Shown here: positions 7,025-12,528 of the stretch, in pieces
How the letters are laid out: each line of letters begins with the position of its first letter
How positions within the stretch are numbered: the first letter of the stretch is position 1
Origin: Candidatus Latescibacterota bacterium
Lineage (GTDB): Bacteria > Latescibacterota > 4484-107 > B68-G9
DNA: 12,528 bases
Direction: 5' to 3'
NCBI GenBank assembly: GCA_012962735.1
Contig: DTXA01000044.1
Location: forward strand, 1 to 12,528
Translations under genes and position numbers: made by a program
Notes under the pieces: model-generated
The model's database searches: none
Seen by the model: only the letters and a program-made list of their open reading frames with translations
Told to the model about the DNA's origin: nothing

Positions 7025-8478
7025 CGTCCCATCCGCTCCTCTAAGGACCTCCTGGCCACCTCCCGATCGTCGAAAGGTATTTTCTTGTCCTCCACGATTT
7101 GATAGACCTCATGTCCCTTCCCAGCTATCACAACCACATCCCCCTCCTGCGCCATCTGGATGGCCCTCCCTATCGCCCTCCCGCGGTCCTCCTCCACAGC
7201 ATACCTGGTACCATCCGGGATCCCCGCCACAATTTCCTCTATTATCTCCCCGGGATGCTCGCTGCGGGGGTTGTCGGAGGTCACAAGCACGAAGTCCGCC
7301 AGCCTCCCGGCCACCTCCCCCATCTGCGGCCGCTTGCCCCTATCCCTATCCCCTCCGCATCCGAACACCACCAAAAGCCTTCTCTGTGTGATCTCCCTGG
7401 CCGAGCGAAGGAGGTGCTCTAAGGCGTCCGGCGTGTGCGCATAATCCACGATCACCTCGAAGTCCTGCCCCAGGTCCACCCGCTCGAACCTCCCTGGGAT
7501 CCGTTCCAGCGCCACCAGCCCACGCACCACCTCCTCAGGTCCGATCCCCAACGCCAACCCCACCCCAGCCGCCGCTAAGGCATTGTACACATTGAACCGC
7601 CCTGAAAGTCGCAATCGCACCGGAAAGTCCCTCCAGGGGGACCGCAACATAAACACCACCCCTTGACGGTCGCAGACCACTCCCTCAGCCCGCACGTCCA
7701 CCCCCTCGGAGAGTCCGTAGGAGAGGACCTGGGCCCGGGTGTGCTCCCCCAGCCTGTAGCCGTAGGGGTCGTCCCCGTTGTACACCGCCCATCCTGAAGG
7801 CTCCAACATCTCGAACAGGCGGCTCTTGGCCCGGAAATACTCCTCCATCGTCCCGTGGAAGTCCAGGTGGTCCCGGGAGAGGTTGGTGAACACCCCCACC
7901 TGAAACGGCATCCCGTAGACTCTGTCCAGAGCTAAGGCGTGCGAGGAGACCTCCATCACGACGACCTCCTCCCCGGCCTCCACCATACGGACAAGTGTCC
8001 CGTGTAGCTCTGGAGGGAAGGGAGTGGTGAGAGGGGCCGGGAGCCGCTCTCCCCCGACGATGTACTCCACCGTACCGATAAGCCCCGTGGACACCCCCGC
8101 CTCTTCGAAGATAGAACGTATTAAAAAGCTCACCGTGGTTTTCCCGTTTGTCCCTGTCACCCCGATCACCTTCAGCTTACGGGCAGGTTCTCCGAAAAAG
8201 TGAGCCGACAGCAGAGCCAGCGCCTTCCTCGTATCCTTCACCACGACATGCACGATCCCCGGCGCCTCTACCTCTCGCTCCAGGACCACCGCCACAGCCC
8301 CCCTCCGACACGCCTCCCCCACGAACATATGCCCGTCCCCGTGCTCCCCTCTCAGAGCCACAAAGACGTCCCCTGGCCCCACCTTCCGGGAGTCGTATCG
8401 CACCCCCGACACTTCCCCCCGGACTTCTCCCTCCACACGGGCGTCCTGGAGCACTTTAAGTAAGTCCGATAATTTCAT
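6997..8478 (-). CDS. murE: MurE, UDP-MurNAc-L-Ala-D-Glu--diaminopimelate ligase (meso-DAP type)
   Basis: Cytoplasmic ligase that adds the third stem residue to UDP-MurNAc-L-Ala-D-Glu. It has 493 residues. YDSRKVGPGDVFVALRG (28-44) is the uridine-binding domain. The ATP loop GTNGKTT is at 109-115 and EVSSHAL at 176-182. The lysine expected to be carbamylated is in YFRAKSRLFE (Lys218). DYAHTPD is at 345-351 and GCGGDRDRGKRP at 373-384. The amino-acid selection motif DNPRSE is at 402-407 and GKGHE at 453-457. DNPR with arginine is the signature of meso-diaminopimelate enzymes; lysine-specific MurE has other residues there. The start ATG overlaps the ftsI stop by 4 nt (ATGA), with AAGG nine bases upstream. 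The end overlaps murF by 28 nt. Specificity is inferred from the motif only. Confidence 0.97.
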   Translation of the reverse strand: MKLSDLLKVLQDARVEGEVRGEVSGVRYDSRKVGPGDVFVALRGEHGDGHMFVGEACRRGAVAVVLEREVEAPGIVHVVVKDTRKALALLSAHFFGEPARKLKVIGVTGTNGKTTVSFLIRSIFEEAGVSTGLIGTVEYIVGGERLPAPLTTPFPPELHGTLVRMVEAGEEVVVMEVSSHALALDRVYGMPFQVGVFTNLSRDHLDFHGTMEEYFRAKSRLFEMLEPSGWAVYNGDDPYGYRLGEHTRAQVLSYGLSEGVDVRAEGVVCDRQGVVFMLRSPWRDFPVRLRLSGRFNVYNALAAAGVGLALGIGPEEVVRGLVALERIPGRFERVDLGQDFEVIVDYAHTPDALEHLLRSAREITQRRLLVVFGCGGDRDRGKRPQMGEVAGRLADFVLVTSDNPRSEHPGEIIEEIVAGIPDGTRYAVEEDRGRAIGRAIQMAQEGDVVVIAGKGHEVYQIVEDKKIPFDDREVARRSLEERMGRWKACGSGK

Positions 8479-10556
8479 CTTTCATAACCTTCTATGGTAC
8501 AAATCATCCCTTCCCTCACCATCGATCCCGGCTCCGGGCTCTGGCGTCGCACCCTCCCGCTTCCATATACCCGGACCTCCACCCCTAAAAGCTTCAGACG
8601 GCGTATCGCCTCCCTCAGCGTCAACCCCCTCAAGTTCGGAAGCCTCCTCTCGGGTCTCCCCTCCCCCCCTAGGGTTAACACCACCCTTCCCCCTTCGGGC
8701 ACTGTAGAGCTCGGCTCCGGGTACTGCCTGACCACCACCCCCCCAACCCCCTGGACCTCTCCCTTCACCCCGACCTCACCCAATATCTGCATCGCCTCGT
8801 CCGGGGGGAGCCCTCTTACGTCCGGCACGGAGACTGTCCTCGGGACACGGCCCTCTTCCAACAACTCCTGCACCCTCCTGGAGAACGGATGGCTCGGAAG
8901 GGCCAACACTCGCTCCATTATCCTTCGGAAGACCGGTGCAGCCACCTGTCCTCCGTAATATCCCCCTTTCCGAGGAGTATCGATCACCACTAAACACAAC
9001 AGCTCCGGACTCTCGGCCGGCAGAAACCCCACAAACGAAGCCACGAACTCCCCCGGCGCATATCCCTTCCTCCCCTCCCTGGGCCGCTGGGCGGTCCCCG
9101 TCTTTCCGGCCACCCGCACCCCCGGGACCATCGCCTCCCCTCCCGTCCCGCGCTCTACCACCCCCTCTAAGAGTTCCACCAGCTTCCGGGCCGTCCCCTC
9201 CGAGATCACTCTTCGTATCGGCTCGGGCCGCATCCGCCAGAGCACCTCCCCTCCCGGCCCCACCACCTCCAAGGCGACCTGAGCTCGCATCAAAACCCCC
9301 CAGTTGGCCACCGCCGCATAAGCACAAGCCATCTGCAGAGCTGTCACCGATACCTCCTGTCCAACAGCTATGGACGCCAGCGACAGCCCGGACCAGGTAG
9401 AAGGTGGCTTCAAAATACCTTTAACCTCCCCCTGAAGTCCCACCCCCGTCTCCGCGCCGAACCCGAAGGCCCTCGCATATCGGTATAACCGATCCCCTCC
9501 CAGCCGTCGGGCTACCTTAATGATGCCTATATTGCTGGAGAACTCTACAACCTCCCGGAAGCTCAACCACCCGTAAGGATGTGCGTCCCGGAAGGTCGTC
9601 CCGGCTACCGGGAGAGCCCCCTCCTCGCAGAACACCGAGTCGTCCGGGGATATAACTCCTTCGCCCAAGGCCGCCGCGGCCGTCACTATCTTGAAGGTGG
9701 ACCCCGGCTCGTAGATATCGGTGATCGCCCGGTTCCTCCGGGCCCACATCGGACCTCCCTCGGGGTGGTTCGGGTCGAACTTGGGGACGTGCGCCAGGGC
9801 GAGCACCTCACCGGTCCTCGGCACCATCACCACCCCCACCCCGGAACGGGCCCGATGTCGCTCCACAGTCGCTGCCAGTTCCTCTTCTACGATAGACTGT
9901 ATCTCTATATCCAACGTAAGCCGAACGTCCGCCCCGTCCCTCGGGGACTTCTCGGGCAAATCTACCTCTGGGATTCGCCTTCCCCTGCCATCCACCCGAC
10001 ATAGGGCCCATCCCGGTTCCCCCATCAGGTAGTGGTCGAAGGCCAGCTCCGCCCCCTCGATCCCCTGGCCGTCCACGTCCGTATACCCCAATACCTGGCC
10101 CGCAAGGCTCCCCATGGGGTATCTCCTTCGAAGCTCCCGGATCTCCTGTACATCGGGGAGCTTCCATTTCCGTATTTTGAGTGCCTCCTCCTCCCCCACC
10201 TTCCGGGCCAGCCATACGAAGCCCTTTCCACGAAGCTTTGTCAACAGGGTTCCGTAGGTCCAACCCCCCATATCCGAGAAAATCCGGGCGATCCGGAAGG
10301 GCTGCTTCGCTGGGGCCACGACGAAGTACGAAAACCCCTCTAAGTCCAGGGCCAGGGGAACCCCCTTGCGGTCCAATATCCTTCCCCTGCGGGCTGGGAT
10401 GCTTATGCGGCGTTTGGACTGCCGTTCCAACCTGGCGGTGTAGAGATCACGCCCCCCTACCTGCACCTGGACCAACCTGGCCGCCAGGGTTCCCCAGCAT
10501 CCCCAGAGAAAGGCGGCCACGAGCAAAAGGCGCTTTCGGCAGATCTTGGGGGTCAC
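8475..10556 (-). CDS. ftsI: Division-specific class B penicillin-binding protein FtsI/SpoVD type with two PASTA domains
   Basis: Bitopic D,D-transpeptidase that cross-links septal peptidoglycan as partner of FtsW. It has 693 residues. A basic N-terminus is followed by a membrane anchor at about 8-30. The pedestal domain carries ARRGRILDRKGVPLA (55-69), a class B PBP motif. In the transpeptidase domain the catalytic Ser286 lies in STFK (286-289), SSN is at 340-342 and KTGTA at 485-489. Two C-terminal PASTA repeats follow, about 575-630 (VPDVRGLPPDEAM) and 637-690 (LPNLRGLTLREAI), each with a PEPGS/PEPSS turn. The start is GTG, overlapping the ftsL stop as GTGA, with only a distant GAGG, so translation is probably coupled. 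E. coli FtsI lacks PASTA; Bacillus SpoVD and Pbp2B have them. A sporulation role cannot be judged here, and vegetative division is the simplest reading. Confidence 0.96.
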   Translation of the reverse strand: MTPKICRKRLLLVAAFLWGCWGTLAARLVQVQVGGRDLYTARLERQSKRRISIPARRGRILDRKGVPLALDLEGFSYFVVAPAKQPFRIARIFSDMGGWTYGTLLTKLRGKGFVWLARKVGEEEALKIRKWKLPDVQEIRELRRRYPMGSLAGQVLGYTDVDGQGIEGAELAFDHYLMGEPGWALCRVDGRGRRIPEVDLPEKSPRDGADVRLTLDIEIQSIVEEELAATVERHRARSGVGVVMVPRTGEVLALAHVPKFDPNHPEGGPMWARRNRAITDIYEPGSTFKIVTAAAALGEGVISPDDSVFCEEGALPVAGTTFRDAHPYGWLSFREVVEFSSNIGIIKVARRLGGDRLYRYARAFGFGAETGVGLQGEVKGILKPPSTWSGLSLASIAVGQEVSVTALQMACAYAAVANWGVLMRAQVALEVVGPGGEVLWRMRPEPIRRVISEGTARKLVELLEGVVERGTGGEAMVPGVRVAGKTGTAQRPREGRKGYAPGEFVASFVGFLPAESPELLCLVVIDTPRKGGYYGGQVAAPVFRRIMERVLALPSHPFSRRVQELLEEGRVPRTVSVPDVRGLPPDEAMQILGEVGVKGEVQGVGGVVVRQYPEPSSTVPEGGRVVLTLGGEGRPERRLPNLRGLTLREAIRRLKLLGVEVRVYGSGRVRRQSPEPGSMVREGMICTIEGYER

Positions 10557-10921
10557 CGCCGCATCCGAACCTCGGCAAAGGCTCCCTCTCCCAAAAGCCG
10601 CCGTACGACCGAGGCCAACCCTTCAGCGCTTCCGTCCCTCCGCTCCTCCTCCCATAGATACGCCAGGGCCGGACGCTCATCGGGGAAGACCATCCCCAGC
10701 CGCTCGGCAGCTATGCGCGTTATCCGCTCGCTCCGGGAGAGATAAGAGACGGCCACCTGAGTCCGCTCCAATTGGACCAGGGCCTTCTCTCTAGCCCGCT
10801 CTAAGCGCTCCACCTCCCGTGTCAGCGACCGGGCCGCCTCCAGCTCCCAGAGCAGCCCGACGGAGCCGAGCACCCCGATTCCAACCGCCAACGTCAGAGC
10901 CCGAAATCCCCTTACTGACAT
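10553..10921 (-). CDS. ftsL: Cell division protein FtsL
   Basis: Small bitopic divisome protein that with FtsQ and FtsB/DivIC activates the FtsW-FtsI synthase. It has 122 residues. A short N-terminus is followed by a hydrophobic segment at about 8-25. A charged heptad-like coiled coil lies at about 27-58 (LEAARSLTREVERLERAREK). LSRSERITRIAAERLGM (61-77) is the recognisable FtsL motif. The tail after about 85 is Glu/Arg-rich and unremarkable. The ATG at 10919-10921 is supported by AGGAGG four to five bases upstream. The first 131 nt overlap the 3' end of rsmH in a different frame, which is unusually long. The stop overlaps the ftsI GTG by 4 nt. The identification rests on position between rsmH and ftsI plus this topology, because FtsL sequences diverge strongly. 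Confidence 0.88.
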   Translation of the reverse strand: MSVRGFRALTLAVGIGVLGSVGLLWELEAARSLTREVERLERAREKALVQLERTQVAVSYLSRSERITRIAAERLGMVFPDERPALAYLWEEERRDGSAEGLASVVRRLLGEGAFAEVRMRR

Positions 10922-11825
10922 CCCTACCTCCTAATAGTTTCTCCACAGCTCGCAGCTTGGCTCCCCTCGCCCGAGGGTTCTCCGCCACTTCCCCCTGGGA
11001 GGGGAAAAATCGCCCGAGAAGCCGCACCTTGCCTTCTTCCTTCCACCTACGGAAGGCCTCCTTCACGATGCGATCCTCCGACGAATGATACGACAAGGCC
11101 ACTAAACGCCCTCCACGGACCAGCACCGAAAAGCCTACCTCCAACCCCCGCTCCAACTCCCTCAGTTCGTCGTTCACCTCTATCCGTATAGCTTGAAATA
11201 CCCTTGATAACATTTTATGAGGTATACTATTAGGAACTACGGAAAGAACAATGTCTCGCAGTTGCCCCGTGCTGGATATGGGACCAGCCCCCCTCGCCCG
11301 ACAGATGCCCCGAGCGATACGCTTCGCAAATCGCTCTCCTCCATACTCCCGAAACAGCCTGACGAGCGCCTCCTCCGGATATCGGTTGACGACCTCCTCG
11401 GCCGTGGGCCCATCTGGAGACATCCGCATATCCAAGGGTCCATCCTGTCGGTAGCTGAACCCCCTGTCGGGGTCCTCTATCTGGTGCCAGGATACTCCCA
11501 AATCCAACAATATCCCATCTACCTCGTATATGCCCAGCTCCTGCAATATCTCCCCCATCTCCGAAAACCTGGCACAGATCAACGTTACTCGATCCCCGAA
11601 GGCCGCCAGCCTCCTTCCGGCCTCCGCTACGGCCTCCGGGTCCCGATCTATACCTACTAACCTCCCCCTTGTACGTCTCAGTATCCCCTCCGCATGTCCT
11701 CCCCCTCCTACCGTACCGTCCACGTACACCCCTTCCTCCCTCCACACCAGCACCTCTAACACCTCCCGAAGCATAACCGGCACATGGAAAACCCCCGAGA
11801 CCTTCAACGTCCTGATATCCTTCAC
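10791..11825 (-). CDS. rsmH: RsmH (MraW), 16S rRNA C1402 N4-methyltransferase
   Basis: SAM-dependent methyltransferase for C1402 in the ribosomal P site. It has 344 residues, somewhat long (about 310 is usual). FHVPVMLREVLEVL (13-26) is the typical N-terminus. DGTVGGGGHA (36-45) is SAM motif I and GIDRDP is at 58-63. DLGVS (108-112), FSYRQDGPLDMRM (123-135), FQAIRIEVNDEL (210-221) and SYHSSEDR (245-252) are family hallmarks. The normal family end, NPRARGAKLRAVEKL, is at 283-297. The remaining 47 or so residues are a Gly/Arg/Ala-rich tail coded in the region shared with ftsL. The start is GTG at 11823-11825, overlapping the mraZ stop as GTGA, with GGAGGT nine bases upstream. A TTG six codons later is an alternative start closer to the usual N-terminus. 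Confidence 0.95.
   Translation of the reverse strand: MKDIRTLKVSGVFHVPVMLREVLEVLVWREEGVYVDGTVGGGGHAEGILRRTRGRLVGIDRDPEAVAEAGRRLAAFGDRVTLICARFSEMGEILQELGIYEVDGILLDLGVSWHQIEDPDRGFSYRQDGPLDMRMSPDGPTAEEVVNRYPEEALVRLFREYGGERFAKRIARGICRARGAGPISSTGQLRDIVLSVVPNSIPHKMLSRVFQAIRIEVNDELRELERGLEVGFSVLVRGGRLVALSYHSSEDRIVKEAFRRWKEEGKVRLLGRFFPSQGEVAENPRARGAKLRAVEKLLGGRDVSKGISGSDVGGWNRGARLRRAALGAGGGPVADTGGGALRAG
10928..10933 (-). promoter_or_regulatory. Shine-Dalgarno sequence of ftsL inside rsmH
   Basis: The minus strand reads TTAGGAGGTAGGGATG. AGGAGG pairs fully with the 16S tail at a short spacing from the ftsL ATG. In the rsmH frame the same bases encode part of LLGG right at the point where the conserved RsmH sequence stops. 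This supports an independent ftsL start within rsmH. Confidence 0.75.
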
Positions 11826-12259
11826 AGCTCAAGTACCTCCCCCACCTCTGTCATTTCGGAGCCCCTCAGATGCTCCTCGTATACCTCTGGGTTCCAAAGT
11901 TCAAAATAGTCCAGCGCTCCTGCCACCACCACTCTATCGGTGATCTGGGCCAGCTTCAAAAGCCTCTTAGGGATGTTGATCCTCCCCTGTCGGTCGACCT
12001 TCACCTCCACCGCCTGAGAGACCAGCAATCTTATAAAGCGGCGGTCCCGCTCCCGCATCGGGGAGAGTCGGGAGCGCAACCTCTCCTTGATCCGCTCCCA
12101 GTAGTCCAACCCGTACACCGCAAGACAGCCGTCGAACCATCTCGTTATTACGAAAGTGTCGTTGGCCTCCGGCGGAAGGGCCTTCCGGAAGGCGGCCGGC
12201 ACATACAGCCGTCCCTTATCGTCTACCGTGATCTCGTAATATCCCACGAAATCCGCCAT
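11822..12259 (-). CDS. mraZ: MraZ, transcriptional regulator of the dcw cluster (AbrB-like fold)
   Basis: Ring-forming DNA-binding protein with two swapped-hairpin domains. It binds direct repeats in front of its own operon; it represses in E. coli and activates in Mollicutes. It has 145 residues, the usual size. The two family motifs are present: VDDKGRLYVPAAFRK (12-26) in the first half and VDRQGRINIPKRL (88-100) in the second, each with the D-x-x-G-R core. VVVAGALDYFELWNPEVYE (110-128) is the conserved C-terminal block. The ATG at 12257-12259 is the likely start, although no good Shine-Dalgarno precedes it (AGGG eight bases away). A GTG four codons later would also fit. The stop overlaps rsmH by 4 nt. 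Three 10-bp tandem repeats at 12366-12395 are its probable operator, suggesting autoregulation. Confidence 0.95.
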   Translation of the reverse strand: MADFVGYYEITVDDKGRLYVPAAFRKALPPEANDTFVITRWFDGCLAVYGLDYWERIKERLRSRLSPMRERDRRFIRLLVSQAVEVKVDRQGRINIPKRLLKLAQITDRVVVAGALDYFELWNPEVYEEHLRGSEMTEVGEVLEL

Positions 12260-12283
12260 ACCGAGGCCCTGAAGTCGTTACAC

Positions 12284-12297
12284 ACACTATAAAGTGT
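12284..12297 (-). repeat. Small inverted repeat in the mraZ leader
   Basis: Arms ACACT and AGTGT are separated by four bases, so on the minus strand the order is ACACT-TTAT-AGTGT. It lies 25-38 bases before the mraZ ATG. The same stretch contains TATAGT, a 5-of-6 match to a -10 box, but no convincing -35 sits 16-18 bases upstream. It could be a weak hairpin in the leader or a secondary promoter element. A five-base stem can also arise by chance. Confidence 0.3.
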
Positions 12298-12348
12298 ATC
12301 CAGGGGGGAAAAACCAACCGAAGATGATGCTTAATCATAAGATGCTGT

Positions 12349-12364
12349 TATTTATCGATAAATA
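12349..12364. repeat. 16-bp perfect palindrome in the mraZ leader
   Basis: TATTTATCGATAAATA is its own reverse complement, and it stands out as an AT-rich block in GC-rich DNA. It lies one base downstream (in transcription sense) of the third MraZ-like repeat and about 90 bases before mraZ. A symmetric site without a loop suits a dimeric DNA-binding protein better than an RNA hairpin. No regulator can be named from the sequence. Confidence 0.55.
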
Positions 12365-12365
12365 G

Positions 12366-12395
12366 AATTCCCCACTTTCCACCACTTTCCACCAC
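12366..12395 (-). promoter_or_regulatory. Three tandem 10-bp repeats, likely MraZ operator
   Basis: On the minus strand three contiguous units read GTGGTGGAAA (12386-12395), GTGGTGGAAA (12376-12385) and GTGGGGAATT (12366-12375). Known MraZ operators are three or so direct TGGG-type repeats at about one helical turn (E. coli), or AAAGTG[T/G] repeats (Mycoplasma). Both patterns fit here, as AAAGTGG occurs twice at 10-bp spacing. They begin right at the predicted transcription start of the cluster, whose first gene is mraZ, so MraZ feedback control is likely. Repeats and spacing are seen; binding is inferred. Confidence 0.82.
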
Positions 12396-12399
12396 CACG

Positions 12400-12428
12400 A
12401 AGATACACCCTAATTCAAGAAATGTCAA
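12400..12428 (-). promoter_or_regulatory. Sigma-70-type promoter of the dcw cluster
   Basis: A perfect -35 box TTGACA (complement of 12423-12428) is followed after 17 bases by TATCTT (complement of 12400-12405), a 4-of-6 match to the -10 consensus. The predicted start is near 12392-12394, inside the first MraZ-like repeat, giving a leader of about 130 nt before mraZ. It is the only strong promoter-like sequence noticed in front of the cluster. Confidence 0.75.
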
Positions 12429-12474
12429 GGGAAAATCCGCTAAAAGGAAGGAAAAAAGGAGGGAGAAATCGGGA

Positions 12475-12496
12475 ATACTGAACTTTTGTTCAGTAT
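12475..12496 (-). terminator. 9-bp inverted repeat at the end of a possible upstream gene
   Basis: Perfect arms ATACTGAAC and GTTCAGTAT enclose a four-base loop (AAAA on the minus strand). The first arm begins within the stop codon of the possible upstream minus-strand frame. No immediate U-run follows, only a pyrimidine-rich stretch (TTTCTCCCTCC, then a T6 about 25 bases later), and the stem has just three G-C pairs. A terminator of the upstream gene is the first guess; a protein-binding operator is an equal alternative. Confidence 0.4.
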
Positions 12497-12528
12497 CAGA
12501 AGAGCCTGTAAAGATCGTTGATGGTGAC
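12496..12528 (-). CDS. Possible C-terminal end of an upstream gene (partial, unidentified)
   Basis: The minus strand from the right edge is open for ten codons, VTINDLYRLF, followed by TGA at 12496-12498. The Arg codon is AGG, as preferred in the cluster. The stop is followed at once by an inverted repeat, as expected at the end of a gene. Ten codons are too few to name a family or to be sure that it is coding. The alternative is non-coding sequence, or the start of a plus-strand gene at the ATG at 12520. Confidence 0.35.
   Translation of the reverse strand, partial: VTINDLYRLF

Larger units (their letters stand above)
12260..12495. other. Intergenic control region upstream of mraZ
   Basis: This is the only sizeable non-coding stretch (236 bases). 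It is much richer in A and T than the genes. It contains the promoter, MraZ-like repeats, palindrome and hairpins listed separately. Between 12429 and 12474 there is a purine-rich plus-strand tract (blocks such as AAAAGGAAGG and AAAAAAGGAGGGAG), so the template is pyrimidine-rich upstream of the -35. No RNA gene was recognised. Confidence 0.7.

Noticed and set aside
6528..7391. 287-codon plus-strand frame opposite murF/murE
   Set aside because: Pro/Ser-rich composition from antisense reading of GC-rich genes; no recognisable domain, and both opposite genes have full sets of motifs.
8725..8755. G-quadruplex in the coding strand of the ftsI PASTA region
   Set aside because: Only two long G-tracts plus GG pairs; explained by Gly/Val codons in G-rich coding DNA and lacking four G3 tracts.
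12284..12305. Second promoter with TATAGT as the -10 box
   Set aside because: No acceptable -35 at 16-18 bases (that position falls in a T-run), and the better promoter lies at 12400-12428.
12520..12528. Start of a divergent plus-strand gene at ATGGTGAC
   Set aside because: Only three codons are visible and no good Shine-Dalgarno precedes them; the opposite strand gives a more plausible gene end.
1..12528. tRNA genes, CRISPR arrays, insertion sequences or phage genes
   Set aside because: None seen; apart from the 236-base control region and the short right-edge frame, all sequence is accounted for by dcw genes and gaps of 17 nt or less.

Overview
The window is a nearly complete division and cell wall (dcw) gene cluster. 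It lies entirely on the minus strand and is read from about 12.4 kb down to position 1. In transcription order the genes are mraZ, rsmH (mraW), ftsL, ftsI (a PASTA-bearing class B penicillin-binding protein), murE, murF, mraY, ftsW, murG, murC, ftsQ and the first 97 codons of ftsA, which runs off the left edge. All are identified from visible family motifs. Most plus-strand open frames, and the large extra minus-strand frames, are shadows of these genes in GC-rich, low-stop DNA.

The host is a bacterium that makes peptidoglycan. The DNR-type substrate motif of MurE (DNPRSE) points to meso-diaminopimelate as the third stem residue. GC content is high. The coding strand is very purine- and G-rich, and AGG (Arg) and ATA (Ile) codons are common. 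Together with the extremely tight gene packing this suggests a thermophile, but that is an inference and the phylum cannot be fixed from this window. PASTA domains on the division PBP resemble Firmicutes and related lineages.

Layout. At 12496-12528 there may be the tail of an upstream minus-strand gene, ending in a stop that merges with a 9-bp inverted repeat (12475-12496). The 236-base non-coding stretch 12260-12495 then carries a good sigma-70-type promoter (TTGACA, 17 bp, TATCTT). Directly after it come three 10-bp tandem repeats (GTGGTGGAAA, GTGGTGGAAA, GTGGGGAATT) that look like the MraZ operator. A leader of about 130 nt follows, with a 16-bp perfect palindrome and a small hairpin before mraZ. 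From mraZ to ftsA no gap exceeds 17 nt. Junctions are mostly 1- or 4-nt stop/start overlaps, with longer out-of-phase overlaps at rsmH/ftsL (131 nt), murE/murF (28 nt) and murC/ftsQ (29 nt). No terminator was seen inside, so this looks like one autoregulated transcript with translational coupling.

How the genes work together. MurC, MurE and MurF are three of the four Mur ligases that build UDP-MurNAc-pentapeptide. MraY makes lipid I, MurG makes lipid II, FtsW polymerises glycan at the septum and FtsI cross-links it. FtsL and FtsQ regulate the septal synthase, and FtsA ties FtsZ to the membrane. RsmH methylates 16S rRNA and MraZ is the likely regulator. The main oddity is the absence of murD from its usual place between mraY and ftsW, which here overlap directly by 4 nt. 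murB and ddl are also absent between murC and ftsQ.
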